DNA of 64,000 nt from the NCBI RefSeq assembly GCF_000234665.1, contig NC_018307.1, positions 255,187 through 319,186 of the forward strand, written 5' to 3'. This stretch comes from Leishmania mexicana MHOM/GT/2001/U1103 (taxonomy: Eukaryota; Euglenozoa; Kinetoplastea; Trypanosomatida; Trypanosomatidae). Below, piece after piece: positions 1 through 8,800 of the stretch (position 1 is its first letter; every line of letters starts with the position of its first letter). The translations under genes and the position numbers were made by a program. Below the pieces are notes generated by a model, which was not told where the DNA came from, did not search any database, and saw nothing but the letters and a program-made list of their open reading frames with translations.

Positions 1-2134
1 CGGAGCACACGACCGCCAGCGTGCCGGCCGTGAAGCCGCGGATGCCCATCGACTCGGCTTGCTGCGCCGCGTCCGTGACGAAAGCCGCCTCCATGGCAAG
101 CTGCTTGCGGCGCTCGCGCTCCGTCAAGTTGCGCTGCGACTCGCGCTCAACGTACGCGTCGACGACGTCGTTGAGCGCGTCGAAGGGCTGTGACACGACC
201 CATCCGCCGAGCTCATTGGCGTTGCCGAGCGTTGCCGGGTACGGGCGGTTCGACACGTGCCCCTCCACCTGGAAGGCGCGGGCGAGTTGGTCGATGAGGT
301 CGTGGGTGAGGTGAGGGTACTTCATCGCCTTCTTCGGCTCCGCGAGGATGACGTCGGGCAGCGCGGGGAGCGCGCTGCCGGTGATGATGGCGGAGTCGTC
401 GCCGACCACGTCCTGCCAGCTGAGGTTCACATCCGTGACGCCGTCCTCGTCGAGCAGCTGCTCCGCCGGGGTTGTGCGGAGGAGGTGCGCCATGATGGTG
501 ATCAGGTGGCCGTCGTACACGTCGAACTCCGTGCCGCGCCCCGTGGCGCAGTCGCAGTGCTGGAAGGCCTGCAGGAGGTACGGCGCCATTTCGTTGAGGA
601 AGGCGGCCACCACCGGCGACGTGGCGGCACGCTGCGCACGCAGCTCGGCGCTTACAAGGGCGGTGCAATAGGCCGTGATGACCATCACCTGGCATAGCTG
701 CCGCTGCTGCTCCATGCGCGGCGGGGCGCCGTCGCCGGGGTGGAGGTAGGCGTGCACCGCAGCCGACACAACCTGCTCGCGACGGGAGAGCTGCCCGTCC
801 TTAGTTAGTGCGAGGGAGGCAGCAGAGAGGGTCGGGAGCGGCACAGGGCGCTCGAGAGCCGCCGCTAGCTTTGTTGAGTTCGGCTCCAGCACCAGCGAGC
901 GGGCGAAGTTGCCGCTGCCGACTGTGACGGCGAACACCACGACGGCGTTCTCGCGGGTGATGATGCGGGAGGAGTAGGCAACCTTGATGCGCCGCGCCGT
1001 GGCCCACGTGAGGAAGCAGTGGTAGTAGAAGGCCACCGTGTCGCCGTGGCTCTCGTCGTCGACGAGGCTGCGGTAGGGGCGCTTCAGCTCCATCGTCCGG
1101 TCCTCTGCGACACGCTGCTTCAGCTCGAGCCTCTCTTCGGCCGTCAACGGCGTCACGCTTGCCGCCGACGCAGGCGCGCCTTCCTCGCCGACGCCCCCCT
1201 CGCTTTCATATTGCAGGAGCTCCTCCTCAGTGTGGTTGTGGAAGAGGTGCTTCAGCTCCGTCTCGTGGCCGAGCTGCTCGCCGTCCGACATGAGGAGAAA
1301 CTCCGGCTCGTACTTGCCCACGTAGGCCGCGAACTCCTCGCAGTGGAAGCTGTCGAAGGTATCCACCACCAGACGACTCTCGGGGTTCGTCGCGGCGACG
1401 GCCGTCAGTGTCTCGCGCAGCGCTTCGCGGATGAAGAGCTTCTGCGGCGTCGGCTCCCAGAACCACGTTGTGTTGCGGAAGAAAACGACATGGAAGTGGC
1501 CGCCACGCGACTGCAGCCCGCGCAGAAGGGTCTGGGCGTTGTAGAGCACGTGCAGTGGCTGCATGACGTCCCAGTCAACGTGCGGTGACGACAGGGCCGC
1601 CATGAGCAGCGAGTCGCCGTCGATGAAGAACTTCTCCATGGCGCTCAGGTGCACGAATATATCAAACTGGCGAGGGCGGGCCATGGCGTAGTGAAAGTCG
1701 ACGGCCACCTCTGTCAGGGCCTTTTGGATGCACACGATGGCGGCCGGCTGACCAGCGAAGCTTGCCAGGAATTTCCATGCCAGGCGGCACTCATCGGGGC
1801 TCTGCAGGGAGTCGATCTGGCCCACCGCGGCAGCTCCCCCGGCGACGGCAGCGCCTCCTTCATTTTGGCCCGCCTTTTCAGCCCCAGCCCACCGCAGCAC
1901 CGCATTGCACGTCCGCAGCAACGCCGTCGTCTCGTGCACGGGCTTCACCGTGGATGGGGTCGCGTTGCTTGCGGCGGTGGCCTCGCCGGGGGAGCTGCTT
2001 TGGCAGAGCAGAGAGTGCTCCTGGAACAACTGCTTGATGGGCAGCGACGCGCTTGTTTCAATGGTGGAGTCGAAGTCCGGCTGGCCATTGGCGTCCACGA
2101 AGAGCTGGTTCAGCTCGCGGTAGTGCGACGACAT
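1..2134 (-). CDS. Putative DDX60/Ski2-like DExD/H helicase, N-terminal part (3' end outside window)
   Basis: The frame is open from an ATG at 2134 to the window edge, giving about 711 residues of an incomplete protein. It is globular, with few low-complexity stretches. Around residues 165-225 it holds a block reading FFIDGDSLLMAAL, then LHVLYNAQTLLRGLQSRGG and HFHVVFFRNTTWFW. I recognise this as resembling the PIN-like N-terminal region of DDX60-type superfamily-2 helicases, where a 'DGDSLL' strand is followed by 'RGG.FHIVFF'. The helicase motifs themselves (Walker A, DEAD/DEVH) would lie beyond the left edge and cannot be checked. DDX60-like proteins are cytosolic RNA helicases related to Ski2/exosome cofactors; their trypanosomatid role is unknown. 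The start is the first ATG downstream of a polypyrimidine tract at 2212-2230 with a TTCAG acceptor at 2159-2160. The family call is an inference from one motif block. Confidence 0.5.
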   Translation of the reverse strand, partial: MSSHYRELNQLFVDANGQPDFDSTIETSASLPIKQLFQEHSLLCQSSSPGEATAASNATPSTVKPVHETTALLRTCNAVLRWAGAEKAGQNEGGAAVAGGAAAVGQIDSLQSPDECRLAWKFLASFAGQPAAIVCIQKALTEVAVDFHYAMARPRQFDIFVHLSAMEKFFIDGDSLLMAALSSPHVDWDVMQPLHVLYNAQTLLRGLQSRGGHFHVVFFRNTTWFWEPTPQKLFIREALRETLTAVAATNPESRLVVDTFDSFHCEEFAAYVGKYEPEFLLMSDGEQLGHETELKHLFHNHTEEELLQYESEGGVGEEGAPASAASVTPLTAEERLELKQRVAEDRTMELKRPYRSLVDDESHGDTVAFYYHCFLTWATARRIKVAYSSRIITRENAVVVFAVTVGSGNFARSLVLEPNSTKLAAALERPVPLPTLSAASLALTKDGQLSRREQVVSAAVHAYLHPGDGAPPRMEQQRQLCQVMVITAYCTALVSAELRAQRAATSPVVAAFLNEMAPYLLQAFQHCDCATGRGTEFDVYDGHLITIMAHLLRTTPAEQLLDEDGVTDVNLSWQDVVGDDSAIITGSALPALPDVILAEPKKAMKYPHLTHDLIDQLARAFQVEGHVSNRPYPATLGNANELGGWVVSQPFDALNDVVDAYVERESQRNLTERERRKQLAMEAAFVTDAAQQAESMGIRGFTAGTLAVVCS

Positions 2135-2891
2135 CTTCTCCCTGTGCCGTGTGTTTCACTGAACTCGTCACGCAGGTGCGCCGTCGCACAGGCCGCAGAG
2201 GAGCCCGGAGCGGGGGGGGGGGAGGGGAGGCGTCGCCACGGACGAGGGAGCTTGATGGGATGGGATGGGGCTTGGGTGGGGTGGGGGTAATCACGGAGTG
2301 GAAAGACTGCGTGGGAGGGAGAAGAGGAGGGATGGGGTCAGACGCCACGTGTGTGATGGATGGGACCTCACGGCAGGCGTGAGGAGCGGCACGGCTGCTC
2401 AAAGGCCGCCGCACACGCTCCTCCGCCTCCCGGTCGCCCCACTTCATGCGCCGCTGCAAGGGGAACGCAAGACCAGGAATGGCCCCCCCTCCATGCGCCA
2501 CAACACGGCACCGCGGTCAGTCGGCCGTTGCGGCGCACATGTAATTCGTCGCCGCCTCGCGCGCGATGCGTGCGCGGACGTCACCGCGGTCGCGAGTGGT
2601 GAAACACGAAGCACGAAGACGAGTACGTGGGCGCTCTCTTCGATAGGAACGATGACGACGGCGGTGTACACCCCGTCCCCCCATTCACCGAGATATCCAC
2701 GCTTATGCATGCCAGCTCCGTGTAGACCGGGGGTGGGAGGAGGGGGGGGGGACAAACGGCGGCGGCGGGACACCCGCACAGCCGCGCTGAGGGCTCAACA
2801 CACGTAGGGCAGGAGAAAATAAGAAAGATTACATCAGACACGCGTGCGCGTCGGCGACACGTACACAGGGTCACGCTCGCTGGCGTGACTC
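2135..2891 (-). other. Intergenic spacer: 3' UTR of E2/beta-helix gene and 5' UTR of helicase gene
   Basis: There is no convincing gene here. On the minus strand there is a C-rich tract (plus 2212-2230, G run) followed by AG dinucleotides at 2164-2165 and 2159-2160, the likely trans-splice acceptor for the helicase gene. A second C/T-rich run (plus 2731-2750) lies closer to the upstream stop codon. Short open frames on both strands have composition-driven, Arg/Pro-rich translations and were not annotated. Confidence 0.6.
2159..2230 (-). promoter_or_regulatory. Probable trans-splice acceptor for the DDX60-like gene
   Basis: A pyrimidine tract on the minus strand (plus 2212-2230) is followed by the first downstream AGs at 2164-2165 (CGAG) and 2159-2160 (TTCAG). 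These sit 25-30 bases before the ATG at 2134. This is the usual trypanosomatid arrangement for spliced-leader addition, but the exact AG used cannot be known without RNA data. Confidence 0.45.
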
Positions 2892-5800
2892 TCATGGTTG
2901 TCCGACGGCATCGTCGACTGTCCCTTCACGGTCGCCGTGCACATCCGCTGATCCCGCCGCCCTGCCCAGCGTGAGTTCCTCGCTGTCGAGCGCGTGCACG
3001 CACCCAGAGTCCACGCACGCCACCGCCAGCCCCTGAGACAGCGTCCACACCGACGAGCGGATGAGGGTCAAGTCCCCTTCGTGCTCGACTCGAATCGCGG
3101 CTGCAGCGGGGCCGGCCCGCGCACCGCCAACAACACGGCAGCACGTCAGGGAAGAATAGCTGCCACTGCCGAGTATGATGGGCACCATCCCTGTCACGGT
3201 GCAGTGCGCCAGCCGCACCCGCGACCGCTGCGACGCGACGATGCCGGCAATGCTCGCGTACGTGACCTCGGCGAGCGTGTCGCCGGTGGTGCGCAGCATC
3301 ACGCCAGCGTTGCGTGCCGAGATGAGATGACCAGGTGATAGCTGCGCCGCTGCCGCACCACCGTGGCCAGCGGAGCCCAGCGGGCTGCCAGCATCTTCCT
3401 TCTCTGCTCCCGTCATGGAGTCGCTCCAGACGTTGCCGCCGTGGTTGATCGGCCCGCCACTGTAGGCGCCGTAAGGCCAGTCATCCAGGGATGTGCCCAC
3501 CATGTGCAGCGTGCACTGTGCCCCGTCCACGAGCGAGACAAGCAGGAGCGGGACAGTGGCAACATCAGCGGCCGCTGCCACGGCGGCACCACGACGCCGC
3601 GGCGACGGCGCGGCGGCTAAGAGAGGAGGTGCTGCGTCGGTGGAGAGCGCAGGGGGGGCCGAGGAGCGGGTGGGGGCGAGGGATGTCGCTGGGCGAGCGG
3701 CGCCGGAGGCACCACCATCGCCTCCCTCGATGACGGTGCGGTCATTCTCGTCGCCGCCCTCGCCGCGCACGACACGCACGTAATCGCAGTGAAGCTTCGC
3801 GTACGGCCCCTCACACGCCACGACCACTGAGACGAGCTGTCCGGCGCGTCCAGCACCGAGGTGCGGTTGAGGGGAGAGCGAGGCGTCCACGATACAGTCC
3901 GTGAGGTTCAGGACACCTTGCTGGCAAACATATACACCGGGGGGCTGACGCACCAGGTGGTGCAGGACGCACACCGAGGGGAGAGCTGCCCAGCCGTCTG
4001 CGGCTCTGGCAGAAGCAGCGGCGACGGCGCGACCGACCGCCAGGGATGCCTTGATGGCGGCGTCGGTCGCGAGGAGCGGGGAGGCATACTCACTGTCGCC
4101 GCCCTGTTCCCCAGCCGAGGTCGTGTCGTCAGCCGAGCTGCTGCTGTCTGTGTGACGGTGCTGCGCTGGCGAGTTGCATACCTCCTGGGCCGTCCACGGG
4201 CTGCGTCGCGCTCTCGTTTCGGCCACGTTGCCAGCGCTGTCCCGCTCCGTGTCCATCGCCCCGTCCTCGTCGTCCGTCGCCGTCGCCGCGTCGTCGTCGT
4301 GTTCCCTCCCGGTGTTTCGCGCACGGTCGGCGCGGGTGCACTCGGCGAAGAGCCGCGGGAGATGATTCGTGGGCCGCAGGACGACGCGCTCCATCGTGCA
4401 CGTTCCGCGCACCACGCAGGTGCCGCAGATGGTCGGGCGCACGGGCGGGAAGACAGAGGTGATGGCTGGTGCGCCTGACGTGGGCACGGCAGGGCCACTG
4501 GCGGAGGGCGACAGTGAAAGGGAGGGACGCGCCTCTGCGCCGACAGCTGTGCGGTCGGGCTCCGGTCCGGCGGCGTTCGCCCCCGCCGTGGCAACGGGGA
4601 TCATCAACGTGTTCAGCCGGAAGGGCAGCTGAGCAGCGAGGTGTGTCGCCCAGAAAAGCCACTTCAAGCGGCGCCGGATGGCACTTGTCAGCGGCACGGT
4701 GCGGCGGCCGCCGACCTCGTCATCGTCGTCTCCCACCAGAAGCGCACCGCCGCCGCCGATGGCAACCGGGGACGCTGTGGCTGCTGTAGCGGAGCTGGGC
4801 GAGACGGCTGACCTCGTCCCGCCGCGCCAGCGCGACGAGGCGTCAGAGGAGAGGCGCTGTGGTTTATCAGCGACACGCGACGGGGTGTGCCGCGGTGTTG
4901 GTGGGGCACCGGGCACCGATCCTGTCGAGAGCGACCGCGCTCTCGCACCGCTGAGGACTGCACCACAGCTGCTGCTGTCTTCCGCGACGGACTCGGCCGC
5001 TGCTGGTGTTCTGTCGTTCGGGTCCTGTCTCCCTGCCCATTGGCGGGCCACACGCCACGGCACTGCTACAACACGCGAGGCCAGACGCCCCAAGCCCCGT
5101 ACCGCCGCGGACACCGCGGGGCCGGGGCCATGTCTCTGCAGAATGCTCTCCCGTCCGCCACTGCCTCTTGCCCCGCGACCCTTCCCTTCCTCGTAGCTGT
5201 CCACATCAAGGCCGTCGTCATCGTCGTCCGTTTCGTCACCGTCGGCGCTTCGGATGATGCGACACACGCCTCCGACGTGCACGACCACGGCGTACTGCTG
5301 CGCGCAGCCGAGAAGCGCGTTGGCGAGCGTCAGGTGTGCGCCGTAAAAGACGTTCACGCCGACCAGGCTGCAGTCGTACACGATGCACTTACCAATGAAC
5401 CCCGTCGCACCGTCGCCGCAGGTGACGCCGCAGCGAGCGCCACCACCGAGCACCGCCTGCGGCAGGTGCACCGTTGCCTCGTCGAGGGCGATACAGGCGG
5501 GTAGCAGGTCCGACACGGTCGCCGCGTCCTCGGGGCTGCACAGTGACGTGGTCAACGCCGTGGACATCGGTGGCTGCTGGTGCTGCTGCTGCGTCTTCGA
5601 CAGGTGAGGAAGGGTTGCTGAGCGGATGCTGCTGCCTGGCGCTGGCACGGCAGCAGCAGTGACGTCCGCCGATGACCCCGGCGAGGCGTGCTTGAGCGCG
5701 TGAATATCTAGCACGCAGTCCGGATCAGCCTCGCAGTGTGCCCCGTCGTACAGGTACATGCCGATGCGCGAGAAGCCGTAGATCTTCACGTGGCCCTGCA

Positions 5801-8800
5801 GCGACAGCACACCGCTGCGGCACTCTATTCCGTACTTCTTCGCCGTGTAGCTGCCGCGCCGCACGACGCAGCGCGCGTGGGATAGAACATACACCCCGAC
5901 GTGGTTGCTGCTGGCGCTGCACTTGGTCAGCTGCAGCGCACCGCCGTCGGAGGTGAAGCCGTTGACGACGTGCTTGGCCGTGCAGTGCTGTGCATCCAGC
6001 AGGGTCTCCGGGCCGAGGGAGGCAAAGCCGAACGTGACGCAGCGCACTTCGGTGTCCTGGGCGTGGCACTGGCTGCCAGACCACACCTTCACTCCTGAGG
6101 TACGCACGGCTGGTGCGACGCGACCCGCGGACGACGGCGCCGATGGCGGGGTGGGGGTCGTCGGGGTTGTGGTAGCCGCCGGAGCAGCGGAGCGTATGGC
6201 CTCGTCCGTCCCGTCCTCGCAGTCTTCGTCGCGGTGGGGCACTGTGTCGCCTTGCTGTTCCGCGAGGAGCGACGCGGATGCGGGGGGTTGATTGTGGCTG
6301 TGCGCATGGTCAGCGTCGCTGTCGCTGGTGCTGTGCACCAGCTCCTCTGTGAGGCTGACGTCAAGGTGGAGATGGCGAGTCCATAGGCCAGCCGCACCCA
6401 CCGCATCGCCCATGCTCGTCGAGCTGCCGCGCCTTCCCTCACTCATCTCTCCTCCTGCGACTGCCGCCTCGGCCGCACCGCTGCTGCTGGGCCGATGGAA
6501 CACATAGCTTGCCGCATCCGTCGGGGACATGTCCACGAGGCACTTACTCAGCCGCAGGGCGCTGCCGTTGTACGCGTTGAAGCCGCTGTCGCGGCCGCGC
6601 AGGACGGTGATGCCGGTGCACTCCACCTCGCTCGACTGGATTTCGACCCCGTAGACGTCGCCACAGAAGACTGCCGGAACCCCACCACAGATGAGCGGCG
6701 GCGGTGTGCGTCCGCAGGAGCTGACGCCGACCACGTGCGGCGTGCTGTCGGCCACCACGTGGGAGCCGTTCAGGGCAAAGAGGCCCACGTGGGACGTGTC
6801 CGCGCCGCAGTGCCGCAGCCGACATTGCGAGCGGTCGATCGTGTAGCCGTTGACGGCGTTCACCACGAGACACTCCTGGAGCTCTGCCTGCGCCGACTGG
6901 ATGGCGGCAAAGCCGAAGCTGTAGCCCGCCATGAGACACCGCCGAGCCTTGAGGCTGGCGTGGACGACCTTGACACCACAGGAGCGCTGCCGCGGCGACC
7001 CCGACCGCAGCTGACTGTCAGAGGTGCCGTCCGCGCCGGTCAACGCGCGGCGACCCGTTAGCTTCAGCGCAGCCGCCGAGACAGCTGCGGCTGGCGACTC
7101 CGCGGACCCGAGGGCGGCTGCCACTGTCGCGGCCGCCGCACTGGCGGCCTCTTCGGCCTCTGCTGTTGACCACAAGACGCATTCCTCCAGCTCCACCGCA
7201 CTGTTCTCGTAGGCGTAGACGGAGGTGTCGTGCGCGTTCATCAGCATCACCCCGGTTGCCTTGAGCGCAGCGTCGCGCACTTCGAGACTGAATCGACCAC
7301 CGAAGAAGCCGAGCGTCTGCTGCGGCGATGACATCCCGCTTGCAGTCGGCGAGCGATAGTGCGGGGCGTGGCTCGCTGTGGTGGTCACTGGCGCAGCGTC
7401 GCTCAGCGTGTCGGAGCGAGGGAGCTGCTCGGCATAGTGACGCCGCGTGAGAAGCGCGACACGAGCCGTGCGCTCCGCAACGGCTGCCGCAGAGGTCCAC
7501 AAGGACTCCATCTCTGTGATGGCCGGCGGCACCGCACCGCCTGCTCTCGTCTCTTGGTGCTTCTGCCGCAACTCCTCCGTCACAGCGCGGCATGCCGTCT
7601 CGTGCGCCTCGCCGAGCAGGCTGCACCGGCGTGGGAAGCTGCCACAGCGGTCGTCTGCCAATATGCACTTCGCTTTCCGCAGCACAAAGGCGCCGACGTG
7701 GTTCGTGCTCGCTGAGCAGCCGTCCAGCGTGGCCGCGGAGGCGTCGACGGTGAAGCCGTTCACGACGTCCTCGGCGTGGCAGCGATAGAAGTGGGCCACC
7801 GAGTGCGCGATAACGCAGAAGGCAAAGTAGAGATGCCGCGCCGCGCAGTAGCGAGCGGTGAGGGTGCCGCCGAGCTCGACGTTGAGGCCGGTGCAGCGCG
7901 TCGTGTCGTTGACGCGTATGGGAGGTGGTGGCTGATGCTGGTGTATTCTACTGTGGTCACTGGCGGTGTCATGATCACTTTCGGGGTCCACGTTGTCAGC
8001 CTCAGCATCTTGTGCTGCTGCTGCTTCAGCGGACAGCTCGGCACTCGTTGCCGCGGCGGTGGTCGCTGAGCTGCCTTCGAAGAAGCAGTTCTCCAGGTAA
8101 GCTCGGCATCCTTGCACACTGACGGCGCTGGAGATGGCGGCCGTGACGGTGCAGTACGCCATGTCGACAATGGCGTTCTGCTCGGCAAAGATGGTGTGCT
8201 CCGTGTTGCGTCCGGGGTGGATGGTGCAGCGGACAAGCCGCAGGCAGGCTTGGTTCGACACGAGTATCAGCGAGCGCAGGACTGCCATCATGGCTGCAAG
8301 AGACGGTGCAGCGGCTTCTGCCCCTGCCGCTGCTTCTCCTTCAGCACCACTGTCCTCTCCGTTGTCGCTGACGCTGGCGACTTCATCGCTGCCCTCATCC
8401 TTGTCGCGGTTACAGCTCGCAGTGTTGGGCTCGCCGGTGGGCTTCTCAGTCTCTGGCTGTTGAGTCCTGCGTCGCCGCCCACGCGGCGCCGCCGCCGCCG
8501 CTGCTGCTGCTGCTGGCGCGCGCAAGTCGGGCATCCGCCGGTAGACGTGCGTGTCTTCCGACATCTCAACCCGAGAGGAGTCCAGGACGAGCACGCACTC
8601 CTTGCGTTGCGCGTAGAAGAGGGCCGGAGGAGGTGGCCTCGCCGCGTCGGCGGCGCCTGGAGAGGTTGTCGAGGAGGAGCGCTGACGTGACGCGCCACGT
8701 CCAGCACCACGACATCGGTTGGGCGGCCCCCTGCGGTACGGCGGCTGCAGCGGCAGGAGTCGATCATCCGGCATCAGCGCCAGGTGTGAGCGCGATACCT

